From contig NZ_JBKBEU010000001.1 of NCBI RefSeq assembly GCF_047372505.1, positions 1,054,001 through 1,118,000 on the forward strand: 64,000 nt of DNA. The letters are read 5' to 3'. The translations under genes and the position numbers were made by a program. This document shows, one piece after another, positions 42,384 to 51,870 of this stretch (positions are counted from its first letter, which is position 1; the number at the start of each line of letters is the position of its first letter). The stretch is from Phaeobacter cretensis. Lineage in GTDB: Bacteria; Pseudomonadota; Alphaproteobacteria; Rhodobacterales; Rhodobacteraceae. The notes under the pieces are model-generated. The model was given only the letters and a program-made list of their open reading frames with translations, did no database searches and was not told where the DNA came from.

Positions 42384-43415
42384 ATGACACCGATCAAGAC
42401 CGGAGCGCATTTGTCGCGCCGCAATTTTCTGCTCAGCTGTGCGGCTGGGGCTCTGACTGTTTCACTTGGCGCAGCGTTGCCACATCAAGCGATTGCAGCC
42501 GAACCTATCAAGGTTGCGGGCATCTACACCGTCCCCGTAGAGCAGCAATGGGTCAGCCGGATCCACATCGCGGCCATCGCAGCGAAAGATCGAGGTGACA
42601 TCACCTATACTTTCTCTGAGAACACCTCGAATACGGATTATCCCCGTGTGATGCGTGAATATGCCGAACAAGGGCATAAGCTGATCATTGGCGAGATATT
42701 CGGGGTCGAGGCGGAGGCCCGCGAAGTGGCCGCTGATTACCCAGATGTTGCCTTCCTGATGGGGTCGTCGTTCAAGGAAGACCCTGCCCTGCCCAATCTG
42801 GCGGTATTTGATAATTATATTCAGGATGCCTCATATCTCTCTGGCATCGTGGCCGGCGCTATGTCTGAAAACGGCAATATCGGTATGGTCGGTGGGTTCC
42901 CCATCCCAGAGGTGAACCGGTTGATGCATGCGTTCATGGCAGGCGCGCGTGAGATGAACCCGGACATCCAGTTTCAGGTGTCTTTCATTGGCAGCTGGTT
43001 TGATCCGCCAAAGGCCAAGGAAACCGCCTTTGCCATGATCGAGAATGGCGCGGATATGCTCTATGCGGAACGCTTTGGCGTCTCCGACGCCGCCAAGGAA
43101 AAGGGCATTTTAGCAATTGGCAATGTGATCGACACACAAGCGGACTACCCGGAAACTGTGGCGGCTTCGGCAATCTGGCACTTTGAACCAACGCTGGATG
43201 CCGCCATTGCCAAAGTCCGCGAGAGCAGCTTCACCGCAGCAGATTATGGCGTCTATTCCTTTATGAAGGAGGGCGGCGCATCGCTCGCTCCATACGGCAC
43301 TTTCGAGGGTAAGATCCCTCAGAAAGCAGTGGACCTGATTAGCAGCCGCGCGGCAGCCATCAAAGACGGCTCTTACGTGGTAGAGATCAACGACACCGAG
43401 CCTACATCCTCCTGA
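42384..43415 (+). CDS. BMP family ABC transporter substrate-binding protein
   Basis: Periplasmic binding protein of 343 residues of the basic-membrane-protein (PnrA/Bmp) family, whose members bind purine nucleosides, nucleobases or related compounds. A twin-arginine signal is visible (SRRNFLLSCAAGALTVSLG) with cleavage after IAA near residue 39. Family segments are NTDYPRVMREYAEQGHKLII and NIGMVGGFPIPEVNRLMHAF. ATG 42384 follows AAGGGGAAAATGAC. The next genes encode ATPase, two permeases and an amidohydrolase, as in nucleoside/nucleobase uptake systems. Confidence 0.9.
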   Translation: MTPIKTGAHLSRRNFLLSCAAGALTVSLGAALPHQAIAAEPIKVAGIYTVPVEQQWVSRIHIAAIAAKDRGDITYTFSENTSNTDYPRVMREYAEQGHKLIIGEIFGVEAEAREVAADYPDVAFLMGSSFKEDPALPNLAVFDNYIQDASYLSGIVAGAMSENGNIGMVGGFPIPEVNRLMHAFMAGAREMNPDIQFQVSFIGSWFDPPKAKETAFAMIENGADMLYAERFGVSDAAKEKGILAIGNVIDTQADYPETVAASAIWHFEPTLDAAIAKVRESSFTAADYGVYSFMKEGGASLAPYGTFEGKIPQKAVDLISSRAAAIKDGSYVVEINDTEPTSS

Positions 43416-43428
43416 TCGGGGGGCTCAC

Positions 43429-44997
43429 ATGGCATCGGATCAGATAGCGCAGACACCGGGCACCACTCCGGTGCTGCGTCTTAAAAACATAACCAAACGC
43501 TTTGGCAGCGTCACTGCAAACGACAACGTGAGCTTTGACCTGTTGCCCGGTGAAGTTATAGCACTGCTTGGCGAAAACGGCGCTGGCAAGACCACGTTAA
43601 TGAACATCCTGTTCGGCCAATATACCGCCGACGCAGGCGCGGTGGAGCTGTTTGGAGCTACCCTGCCTCCCGGTGCGCCACGCGCTGCGCTTGATGGCGG
43701 GGTTGGTATGGTGCATCAGCATTTCACACTCACAGACAACCTGACAGTTTGGGAAAACATCACCCTAGGCGTAGAGCCGTTGTTTGGCCCCCGCCTTCGA
43801 GCTGCGTCCGCTAAGGCACGTATTCGGGCACTCGCTGAGCAATTTCGACTGAAAGTCGATCCAAACGCCAAGGTTGCCCGGCTCACTGTGGGCGAACGTC
43901 AACGGGTAGAGATCCTGAAGGCGCTCTATCGGGACGCACGTATTCTGATTTTGGATGAACCTACGGCCGTTTTGACGCCACAGGAATCCGACGCGCTGTT
44001 TGCAACGCTACGCGAAGCGATCAGCCGAGGCCTGTCGGTTATCTTCATCTCGCACAAGCTCCACGAAGTAATGGCCATTTCCGACCGCGTTCTCGTTCTG
44101 CGCCATGGTCAACTGGTGGCCGAACGACGGACGTCAAATACCAATCGCGACGAACTGGCTGCACTGATGGTTGGCGCGGAGGTGGTCCCGGCAAAATTCA
44201 CCACCAATCCCCCCGGCGCGACCCTGCTTCAGCTGGAGGACGTCAGCACCCCTAGCATGGGATCTGCTCCCGGCCTGCAACGCGTCTCGCTTGATCTTGC
44301 CGCCGGGCAAATCACCGGGCTGGCCGGGGTTTCGGGAAACGGGCAAGCTGCCCTGTCGGACCTCATCTCCGGCCTGACGACACCCCATTCCGGTACTATG
44401 ACTTTGAACGGAGCCAGACCAGTCCGCTGGTCCCCCCGCCGGGCCATCAACGCAGGTATCGCGCGCATCCCGGAAGACAGGCATAAGACAGGCACGATTG
44501 CGGATTTTGATCTGACCGAAAACGCTATCCTTGAAACCTACGCGACACGCTTCAGCAAGCGGGGTTGGCTGGATTGGCGTGCGGCGCGCAGCTTTGCCAA
44601 AGCAGTGATTGCAGGCTATGACGTGCGGTGCCCCGGTCCAGACACGCGCATTCGTCTGCTCTCCGGCGGCAATATGCAAAAACTGATCCTTGGCCGTGTT
44701 CTGGAACAATCGCCACAGATCATTCTGGCTAATCAGCCGGTACGCGGACTGGATATCGGCGCGGTCACCTATGTTCACGAACAGCTGGCCAAGGCCTGCT
44801 CACGAGGGGCGGCCGTGCTGCTTATCTCAGAAGATCTGGACGAAATCATGCAACTCTCCGATGTGATTCATGTCATCAGCGAAGGTCGCCTTAGCCCCGG
44901 ATTTGCACGCGGCACCAAGCAACCGGAAGAGCTGGGGACGTGGATGGCCGGCCATGGCTTTGATAGTCCACAAACGGAGGATGGTCATGCGGCTTGA
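43429..44997 (+). CDS. BMP-type ABC transporter ATP-binding protein (two cassettes)
   Basis: Duplicated ATPase of 522 residues, like RbsA and YufO/NupB. The first cassette has LLGENGAGKTTLMNILFGQY and LTVGERQRVEILKALYRDAR with Walker B LILDEPTAVLTP. The second cassette has LAGVSGNGQAALSDLISG, lacking a canonical lysine in the P-loop as is common in the second half, and LSGGNMQKLILGRVL. It sits 13 bases behind the binding protein and overlaps the first permease by 11 bases. It energises the importer. Confidence 0.92.
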   Translation: MASDQIAQTPGTTPVLRLKNITKRFGSVTANDNVSFDLLPGEVIALLGENGAGKTTLMNILFGQYTADAGAVELFGATLPPGAPRAALDGGVGMVHQHFTLTDNLTVWENITLGVEPLFGPRLRAASAKARIRALAEQFRLKVDPNAKVARLTVGERQRVEILKALYRDARILILDEPTAVLTPQESDALFATLREAISRGLSVIFISHKLHEVMAISDRVLVLRHGQLVAERRTSNTNRDELAALMVGAEVVPAKFTTNPPGATLLQLEDVSTPSMGSAPGLQRVSLDLAAGQITGLAGVSGNGQAALSDLISGLTTPHSGTMTLNGARPVRWSPRRAINAGIARIPEDRHKTGTIADFDLTENAILETYATRFSKRGWLDWRAARSFAKAVIAGYDVRCPGPDTRIRLLSGGNMQKLILGRVLEQSPQIILANQPVRGLDIGAVTYVHEQLAKACSRGAAVLLISEDLDEIMQLSDVIHVISEGRLSPGFARGTKQPEELGTWMAGHGFDSPQTEDGHAA

Positions 44998-46039
44998 ACC
45001 GATTGCGGCACCAAGCTGGCAGCGGCGACTTTTACCGCCTGCGCTCGCGCTGCTCACCACATTTGCACTGGCAGCGCTTCTGGCACAGATTGCCGGTGGT
45101 GAACCACTCTCGATCTTTGGTTTGATCCTGACCGGGGCGTTTGGGTCAAAATTCGCGTTGCTTGAGACCCTGAACCGAGCGACGCCGCTGATATTCACTG
45201 GATTGGCCATCGCAGTCGCCTTTCGTGCCAAGCTGTGGAACATTGGCGCAGAGGCGCAGCTTTATGCAGGTGCAGTGATCACTGTTGTACTGGGCACCGG
45301 CTCGCTGCCTAACCTGCCTGCCCCGCTATTGCTGCCTATCCTGGGCGCTGCTGCAGTGATCGCAGGAGCCGGCCTGTTGCTTGTGCCTGCGCTCTTGAAA
45401 ACACGGCTCGGCGTTGACGAAGTGGTCACGACGCTGTTGTTCAACTTTATTTTCTTGCTTTTTGTATCCTACCTGTTGGAGGGGCCGCTGAAGGATCCGA
45501 TGGGAATGGGCTGGCCGAAGTCGCCGCGACTGGACCCTGAGGCGCGTCTGCCACGCGTCTTCGACGGATTGCGATTGCACTGGGGCTTTGCGCTGGCGCT
45601 GATTTCCGCGCTTTTGGTCTGGTTAATCAACACCCGTACAACGCTCGGCTATGAAATGCGCGCGGTTGGCCAAAATGCCGAGGCAGCCCGCTTTGCCGGC
45701 ATTCCAGTGACCAAGGTGATCCTGAAAACCGCACTTCTGTCTGGTGGCCTTGCCGGATTGGCTGGGTATTCCGAGGTCGCGGGCCTTAAGGGCGCACTGA
45801 CGCTCGATCTGAGCCCAGGCTTTGGCTACACAGGCATCGTTGTCGCCATGCTCGCGCTTCTGCACCCCATTGGTGTGGTCTTTGCCGCCCTGTTTGTGGC
45901 TGCAATCTTTGTTGGGGCGGATAGCATGAGCCGCGCCGCAGGTGTGCCCAGCTATCTTGCGGATATCATGCTCGCCTCAGCTCTGTTGCTGATGGTGCTG
46001 GCAATCCTGCTCAGCAAATTCCGGCTGCGGAGGGACTGA
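44987..46039 (+). CDS. BMP-type ABC transporter permease 1
   Basis: Membrane subunit of 350 residues, about eight to ten spans. Conserved segments include ALLETLNRATPLIFTGLAIA, FRAKLWNIGAEAQLYAGA and EVVTTLLFNFIFLLFVSYLL. ATG 44987 sits six bases behind GGAGG (44976-44980); an in-frame ATG at 44981 would be too close. It overlaps the ATPase stop. Pairs with the next permease. Confidence 0.92.
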   Translation: MRLEPIAAPSWQRRLLPPALALLTTFALAALLAQIAGGEPLSIFGLILTGAFGSKFALLETLNRATPLIFTGLAIAVAFRAKLWNIGAEAQLYAGAVITVVLGTGSLPNLPAPLLLPILGAAAVIAGAGLLLVPALLKTRLGVDEVVTTLLFNFIFLLFVSYLLEGPLKDPMGMGWPKSPRLDPEARLPRVFDGLRLHWGFALALISALLVWLINTRTTLGYEMRAVGQNAEAARFAGIPVTKVILKTALLSGGLAGLAGYSEVAGLKGALTLDLSPGFGYTGIVVAMLALLHPIGVVFAALFVAAIFVGADSMSRAAGVPSYLADIMLASALLLMVLAILLSKFRLRRD

Positions 46040-46040
46040 A

Positions 46041-46985
46041 TTGGACATTCTGGATATCCTACTCTCGGCCAGCTTTTGGGCCGCAGCTATCCGCATCGCT
46101 TCACCGCTGATCTTTGCCACTTTGGGCGAATTAATCTGTGAGCGAGCCGGTGTGCTCAACCTCGGGATCGAGGGGATCATGGTCGTCGGCGCTTTCTCAG
46201 GCTGGATCGCAGTCTGGGCCGGTCTGCCGCTCTGGGGCGGGGTCGCTGTCGCCATGATGACGGGCATGGCCTTTGGCTTACTGCACGCGACGCTTAGCGT
46301 ACCGTTTGGGCTCTCGCAGCATGTGGTGGGCATCGGGCTGACTTTGCTTGCAACATCGCTGACCTTCTACACCTACCGCGTCGTTCTGCCCGAGGTTTCT
46401 TCCCCACCCAAGATCCAGTCATTTCAAACCTTTGAAATCCCATTTCTGTCAGATCTGCCGCTGGTAGGCCCAGCGCTCTTCGCGCAGACGCCGCTGACGT
46501 ATGCTGCCTTTGTTCTGGCAGCATTCTGTGCATATACGCTGTACCGCACGCCACTTGGGTTAGCCGTGCGCGCTGCAGGCGAGAACCCATCCGCAGTGGC
46601 AGCCCAAGGCCTATCGGTTACGGCCATCCGCATGGGGGCTGTAGTTGTTGGCAGCGGGTTCATGGCGGTTGGTGGTGCTTTTCTCACGCTTTCGGCGTTT
46701 GACAGTTTCTTTTTCGACATGGTGAACGGACGTGGCTGGATCTGCATTGCATTGGTGGTGTTTGGTGCCTGGCGCCCAGGCAAAGCTGTACTTGGCGCGA
46801 TCCTGTTTGCGGCCTTTGATGCGATGCAAATCCGCCTGCAGCAGACCGGGATTGGTACCATCGTGCCCTACCAACTGTTCCTGATGCTGCCCTATGTGCT
46901 GTCGATACTCGCGCTTATCGTGATGTCACGCCGTGCTGAGGTACCGGCCGCACTGATGGTACCATTCAATAAGGGAGAGAGATGA
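46041..46985 (+). CDS. BMP-type ABC transporter permease 2
   Basis: Second membrane subunit, 314 residues, related to the first. It has LGELICERAGVLNLGIEGIM, the characteristic motif of nucleoside permease partners, and GLAVRAAGENPSAVAAQGLS. It starts at TTG 46041, right after the preceding stop, with GGAGGGA upstream. The downstream amidohydrolase starts inside its stop codon (ATGA). Confidence 0.92.
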   Translation: MDILDILLSASFWAAAIRIASPLIFATLGELICERAGVLNLGIEGIMVVGAFSGWIAVWAGLPLWGGVAVAMMTGMAFGLLHATLSVPFGLSQHVVGIGLTLLATSLTFYTYRVVLPEVSSPPKIQSFQTFEIPFLSDLPLVGPALFAQTPLTYAAFVLAAFCAYTLYRTPLGLAVRAAGENPSAVAAQGLSVTAIRMGAVVVGSGFMAVGGAFLTLSAFDSFFFDMVNGRGWICIALVVFGAWRPGKAVLGAILFAAFDAMQIRLQQTGIGTIVPYQLFLMLPYVLSILALIVMSRRAEVPAALMVPFNKGER

Positions 46986-48265
46986 TGTTCGACCTGTTGA
47001 TCAAGGGGGGCACCCTGCCCAACGGACGCGTCGCAGATATTGCTATCACTGGCGCACACATCAGTGAGGTTGATGCAAATATCACCGCCACGGCCAAAGA
47101 AACCATCGACGCCGCTGGCGATCTTGTCTCGCCTCCTTTTGTGGATCCGCATTTCCACATGGATGCGACGCTGTCTTACGGCCTGCCACGGGTCAACGCA
47201 TCCGGAACGCTGTTAGAGGGCATCAGCCTCTGGGGGGAACTCCGCGAAGAAGCCTGTGTCACGGATATGGTCGACCGTGCGCTGACTTATTGCGACTGGG
47301 CCGCGAGCATGGGCCTCCTAGCGATCCGCACCCATGTAGACACAACCCCCGATCACCTACACGGCGTAACCGCGATGCTGGAAGTGCGCGACGCGGTAAA
47401 GGACTATATTGATCTACAGCTAGTCGCCTTTCCGCAGGACGGCCTATATCGGGCGAACAATGGCCGCGAAAACCTTATGCGCGCATTGGATATGGGCGTC
47501 GATGTAGTTGGGGGAATTCCACATTTCGAACGGAGTATGCAGGATGGCGCAGACTCGCTGCGGGATCTTTGCAAGATCGCTGCGGATCGCGGACTGAGGG
47601 TGGATATCCACTGCGATGAGACCGACGATCCCCTGTCTCGCCATATCGAAAGACTGGCACAAGAAACTCTGCGCCATGGCCTGCAGGGGCGTGTGGCCGG
47701 CAGCCATCTGACCTCGATGCATTCAATGGACAACTACTACGTCTCCAAATTGCTGCCGCTGATAGCTGAGGCAGGGATTGCTGCCATTCCAAATCCGCTG
47801 ATCAACATCGTTTTGCAGGGTCGCCATGACAGCTTTCCCAAGCGGCGTGGGCTGACGCGTGTAAAAGAGCTACTAGAACATGGCGTCTTGGTCGGTTGGG
47901 GACAGGATTGTGTGCTGGATCCTTGGTATAGCCTTGGAACAGGCGACATGCTGGATGTAGCCTTTATGGGGATGCATGTCGCGCAGATGACCCACCCCGA
48001 TGAGATGGCACATTGCTTCACCATGGTAACCGAAAGCAACGCCGCCATCATGGGGCTAGACGGGTATGGCCTGAAGAAGGGTGATCAGGCATCTCTGGTG
48101 GTGCTGGACGCCGCTACGCCAACCGAAGCGCTCCGCCTGCGCGCCTCTCGCCTGGCCGTCGTGGCCAAGGGCAAGGTCATCAGCACCACTCCGCGCGGCG
48201 ATGCAGATCTATCGCTGCCAGGACGTCAAACGCAGGTTCGGCGCCGTCACCAGATGCCAGGCTAA
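46982..48265 (+). CDS. codA: cytosine deaminase-like amidohydrolase
   Basis: TIM-barrel metal-dependent hydrolase of 427 residues related to CodA. The metal motif FVDPHFHMDATL is at about residue 55, HCDETDD near 210, GSHLTSMHS near 240 and VGWGQDCVLDPWY near 300, as in cytosine deaminase; related isocytosine, ammeline or creatinine deaminases share this pattern. Two adjacent ATGs (46982, 46985) are possible. Coupled to the importer, which suggests deamination of the imported base. The last 15 residues look unrelated to the fold. Confidence 0.85.
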   Translation: MMFDLLIKGGTLPNGRVADIAITGAHISEVDANITATAKETIDAAGDLVSPPFVDPHFHMDATLSYGLPRVNASGTLLEGISLWGELREEACVTDMVDRALTYCDWAASMGLLAIRTHVDTTPDHLHGVTAMLEVRDAVKDYIDLQLVAFPQDGLYRANNGRENLMRALDMGVDVVGGIPHFERSMQDGADSLRDLCKIAADRGLRVDIHCDETDDPLSRHIERLAQETLRHGLQGRVAGSHLTSMHSMDNYYVSKLLPLIAEAGIAAIPNPLINIVLQGRHDSFPKRRGLTRVKELLEHGVLVGWGQDCVLDPWYSLGTGDMLDVAFMGMHVAQMTHPDEMAHCFTMVTESNAAIMGLDGYGLKKGDQASLVVLDAATPTEALRLRASRLAVVAKGKVISTTPRGDADLSLPGRQTQVRRRHQMPG

Positions 48266-48476
48266 GGCTATGCTGCTGACCACTTTGTATCAGCCCATAT
48301 AGGATGCAGTTACCGAAGAAACCGATTACGTGACCTCGCAATTTATCGCGGCAAAGAGGATCATCCGTGGTTGACCTTGTCCACAACACGCAGAACCATT
48401 GTTCCAAAGCCAAGGCCCGCAAGCCAAATCTGCCGTTTACCCACTATTCCAGTCGCGCTACTGACCGAGGATCCCC

Positions 48477-49931
48477 ATGCCCCACTGCCTTGCCCGCCGC
48501 GCGCTAACAACAACGATCAGAGCGCCCCGCATCACCGGTATCATCGTTCCCAGGCGAACGATCCTCCAGCTTCTGACAGCACTAATGCTGGTCTTGCTTC
48601 TGACATCGCCGCATCCCTTGTCCGCTCAGGCGACAAGCGACCCAGTCCAGACCGACAGCGCAATCCAGCTGGATAACAACGCAGCCCCAGACACTCAGAT
48701 CCGCCGTCGTATCGTCGATCTCCTTGGAGAAATTGAAGGCTTCGACAAGGTTGGTGTCTCTGTGTCCAGTGGCGTCGTGACTTTGTCCGGCGAGGTGTTG
48801 GACAATCCACGGCAAGCCCAGCTGACCACGATGATTGAACGGATCGACGGAGTGGTCGCTATCGAAAATCAGACCGTGGTCAACGGGCGCCTTGATGAAC
48901 GGCTCGACTCGGCCTTTTCACGGCTGAAAGAACGCACCCGTAACATTGTGGCCAATGCGCCAATCTTCTTTGTTGCGGTGATGGTTTTCGTGATGATCTC
49001 TGCCTTTGGCTGGCTCGTCACGACCCGGCTTCGTATCTGGCAGCGCCTGGCCCCCAATTCGTTCATTGCCGAAGTCTATAGCGCCGTCGCACGCATTGCG
49101 TTCATCATTCTGGGCCTCGTTGTCGCACTTGATATCCTGAATGCGACGGCCCTGCTCGGCGCAGTACTCGGGGCCGCTGGTGTGGCTGGTCTGGCTGTTG
49201 GTTTTGCGGTGCGCGACACGGTTGAAAACTTCATAGCCTCCATCCTGCTCAGCCTCCGCCAGCCCTTTCGCCCCAACGATTTTGTGGAAATAGCGGGCGA
49301 CATGGGAACTGTCGCCCGTCTTACATCACGTGCAACCATCCTGATCTCACCAGAAGGGAACCATATCCGCATCCCAAATGCGACTGTCTTCAAGGGACGT
49401 ATCGTAAATTACACCCGTGACGACAACAGACGCTTCGAATTTGAATTGGGCGTTGATGCCGACGCCGATCTGGCTGCGGCTCTGTCAACGGCGGTCAATG
49501 CTCTGCAATCCCTACCCTTTGTTTTGCGCGATCCATCGGTTGGAGCCTGGGTCAAGGACGTTGGCGATTCCAACGTTGTCCTGACGTTTACCGGATGGGT
49601 CGATCAAACCCGCAGTAGCTTCCTCAAAGCCCGTGGAGAAGCAATCCGAACCGCAAAAACCGCATTAGAAAGCAATGGGTTCGGGTTGCCGGTGCCGATT
49701 TACCGGCTGCGGGTTGATGCCAATGCCCTGGCCAGCGTTCTGCCGGTATCGGATCAGATAAAGAACGACACCCCCGACCCGCTATTCACGCAAGACTTAG
49801 AAGAGACACCGCTGCCCGCGGCATCCGATCCCTCACATGTTGAGGACGCCAATGAGGAAGCCGCAGCCCGTGAGCGAAATGCCCCCGATGGCGGCGGCGA
49901 TTTGTTAAGCGAAGGACAGCAAGCAGAGTGA
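48477..49931 (+). CDS. MscS family mechanosensitive channel with BON domain
   Basis: A 484-residue membrane protein. A signal peptide ends near residue 42 (LLTSPHPLSAQA), then a BON domain at about 65-135 (DKVGVSVSSGVVTLSGEVLD), then three membrane spans and the MscS core with AAGVAGLAVGFAVRDTVENF (pore helix) and LRQPFRPNDFVEIAGDMGTV. The acidic C-terminal tail is probably disordered. MscS channels relieve osmotic pressure; a periplasmic BON domain may bind the membrane. ATG 48477 follows GAGGATCCCC. Monocistronic. Confidence 0.9.
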   Translation: MPHCLARRALTTTIRAPRITGIIVPRRTILQLLTALMLVLLLTSPHPLSAQATSDPVQTDSAIQLDNNAAPDTQIRRRIVDLLGEIEGFDKVGVSVSSGVVTLSGEVLDNPRQAQLTTMIERIDGVVAIENQTVVNGRLDERLDSAFSRLKERTRNIVANAPIFFVAVMVFVMISAFGWLVTTRLRIWQRLAPNSFIAEVYSAVARIAFIILGLVVALDILNATALLGAVLGAAGVAGLAVGFAVRDTVENFIASILLSLRQPFRPNDFVEIAGDMGTVARLTSRATILISPEGNHIRIPNATVFKGRIVNYTRDDNRRFEFELGVDADADLAAALSTAVNALQSLPFVLRDPSVGAWVKDVGDSNVVLTFTGWVDQTRSSFLKARGEAIRTAKTALESNGFGLPVPIYRLRVDANALASVLPVSDQIKNDTPDPLFTQDLEETPLPAASDPSHVEDANEEAAARERNAPDGGGDLLSEGQQAE

Positions 49932-50038
49932 CGCCACCACCTTGTGCGCCTCAATACGAATTTCTCAGGCAGGGTCTAGCAATAGGGCCGAATCCTCCAC
50001 CAAAATATAACATAATTCGCGTCGTCTATCTGTAGACT

Positions 50039-50911
50039 TCAGGTGAATTTACGGAACAAACGCGTGGTATCAAAGATGGCATCCAGCTTTTCATAGCGCG
50101 CACGTGTTTCATCCCAACGTTCTTCCTGCGCTGCGGAAATCATCGCCTCTAGCAGCATCATGGTCGAGATGTTGGAATCCCAAGCAGATGGAATCTCTAC
50201 CCAGCAGTTGAAGGTATGCGCCGCAACGGATCCGATCGGACTGGACCATTGATCCGTGATCAAGATCACCTTTACCCCCCGTTCCGACGCCAGTTCAGCC
50301 AGGCGTTGAAGGTTGGTTTCATAGCGGCGAACATCGAACATCAACAGCGTGTCGCCTTCCACCATATCCAACACATAGTGTGGCCAGGTTGCGGACGATG
50401 ATGTCATATGAGTCACCCGCTGCCGGATTGCCTGAAAGTGAGTGAACGCATAATCTGCCAGAGCGCGCGTGATACGCCCACCAACGACATAGAGCCGCCC
50501 CTCAGTATCAGCAAGTTGCCGCACCGCGATGTCAAACTGCTCAGAATCCACATTGGAAAATGTCTGGCTCAGGTTGTCAGTCACCGCCTGTGCAAATCTG
50601 TTCAGCAAATGCCCCTCAGGTGCCTCTGACGCCCAGTTGGCGCGGCGCTGCGTTGGCCCGGATCCTTTCGCCTCCAGCTCCTTCAGAAGAACCTGATGAA
50701 ACTGCGGATAGCCTTTAAATCCAAGCTTTTGCACCATGCGCGCCACGGTCGGAGTCGAGACCTCGGCATTGGCCGCAACAATGGTGATGGAGGCTAGACC
50801 AGCCGCCGGATAATTCGCCAACAGAGCATTGGCAAACTTACGTTCTGCCTGCGTCAAAGACGCATATTGTTCCCGGATCAGTTCTCGCACGGTGGCGGGC
50901 GGTTTTGTCAC
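50039..50911 (-). CDS. RpiR/MurR family transcriptional regulator
   Basis: Regulator of 290 residues: an N-terminal helix-turn-helix (QYASLTQAERKFANALLANY, then VSTPTVARMVQKLGFKGYPQ) and a C-terminal SIS sugar-phosphate-isomerase fold (RLYVVGGRITRALADYAFTH onward). I start at GTG 50911; the frame runs upstream but there it covers the divergent promoter. RpiR regulators usually respond to a phosphorylated or otherwise acidic metabolite. It faces the N-formylglutamate-amidohydrolase-like gene and presumably controls the catabolic island. Confidence 0.87.
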   Translation of the reverse strand: MTKPPATVRELIREQYASLTQAERKFANALLANYPAAGLASITIVAANAEVSTPTVARMVQKLGFKGYPQFHQVLLKELEAKGSGPTQRRANWASEAPEGHLLNRFAQAVTDNLSQTFSNVDSEQFDIAVRQLADTEGRLYVVGGRITRALADYAFTHFQAIRQRVTHMTSSSATWPHYVLDMVEGDTLLMFDVRRYETNLQRLAELASERGVKVILITDQWSSPIGSVAAHTFNCWVEIPSAWDSNISTMMLLEAMISAAQEERWDETRARYEKLDAIFDTTRLFRKFT

Positions 50912-51060
50912 AGTTCGGCTATCCCTTTGCTTTGCCTGCAATTTAAGCACAGCCCAGCAAAGAGAGCCATACCCATCACGGGTGTTGAATTCTTCCCTGA
51001 AAAGATATTGACACAAAAAGCCGTACGTGAAAACATTTTTCCAAAATCAGGGAGTGCCCA

Positions 51061-51870
51061 ATGTCACTGAGCGATTCCAACGCTCCATCTACCGCCGCAT
51101 CAGACCTGTGCAACCGGGCTGTGGAGATCTGGAATGCAGACGGGACCGGCAATGTGCTGGTGCTGTGCGAACATGCCAGCAACCACATCCCGGCGCGGTA
51201 TCATGGGCTTGGCCTGTCTGCCGACGATCGTGCCAGCCATGCAGCTTGGGATCCCGGCGCATTGGCTGTAGCCAGGGGGCTGTCGGAAGCACTTGATGCA
51301 CCGTTGGTGGCAAGCGGCGTCTCGCGACTGGTTTATGACTGCAACCGCCCGCCCGAAGCGGCCAGCGCAATGCCTGCAAAGTCCGAACTGATCGACGTAC
51401 CTGGCAATCGCGGCCTTGATACCGCCGCCCGCGAGGAGCGAGTGCGGTCGGTTTATGCACCGTTCTGCGAGGCCGTGGCACAGCTTATCGACGCGCGTAA
51501 GGCCTCCGAACAGGAAACGGTTCTGATAACGATCCATAGCTTTACTCCGATCTACTACGGCACACATCGCAGTGTCGAAATCGGCATTCTGCATGATGAT
51601 GACACCCGGATGGCTGATGCCATGCTGAACGCGACCCAGGCCCTGCCCCATCGCAAAATCGAACGCAATGAACCCTATGGCCCGCAGGACGGTGTGACGC
51701 ATTCGCTGGTGCTGCATGGCCAAAACAACGGTCTTGCCAGTGTGATGATCGAGATCCGCAACGACCTGCTGCAAAGCCCGCAGCAGGAAGCCACCATGAC
51801 CGATGAGTTGCTGCAGCTGTTGCGTCCGGCTCTGACGTCCCTTGCGACAAAGGGGGCGCATCATGCCTAG
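51061..51870 (+). CDS. N-formylglutamate amidohydrolase family protein
   Basis: A 269-residue zinc-dependent amidohydrolase family member. Recognisable blocks are VLVLCEHASNHIPARYHGLG (metal ligands), RLVYDCNRPPEAASAMP, and VLITIHSFTPIYYGTHRSVE. True N-formylglutamate deformylase (HutG) belongs to histidine breakdown, but no hut gene is present here. In this setting, before a TRAP importer and a glutamine-synthetase-like ligase, it may cleave a gamma-glutamyl amide; that is inference. ATG 51061 follows AGGGAGTGCCCA. It overlaps dctQ by eight bases. Confidence 0.87.
   Translation: MSLSDSNAPSTAASDLCNRAVEIWNADGTGNVLVLCEHASNHIPARYHGLGLSADDRASHAAWDPGALAVARGLSEALDAPLVASGVSRLVYDCNRPPEAASAMPAKSELIDVPGNRGLDTAAREERVRSVYAPFCEAVAQLIDARKASEQETVLITIHSFTPIYYGTHRSVEIGILHDDDTRMADAMLNATQALPHRKIERNEPYGPQDGVTHSLVLHGQNNGLASVMIEIRNDLLQSPQQEATMTDELLQLLRPALTSLATKGAHHA

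Noticed and set aside
51061..51870. N-formylglutamate amidohydrolase as part of a histidine utilisation operon
   Set aside because: No hutH, hutU, hutI or hutF gene is nearby; the neighbours form a different pathway.
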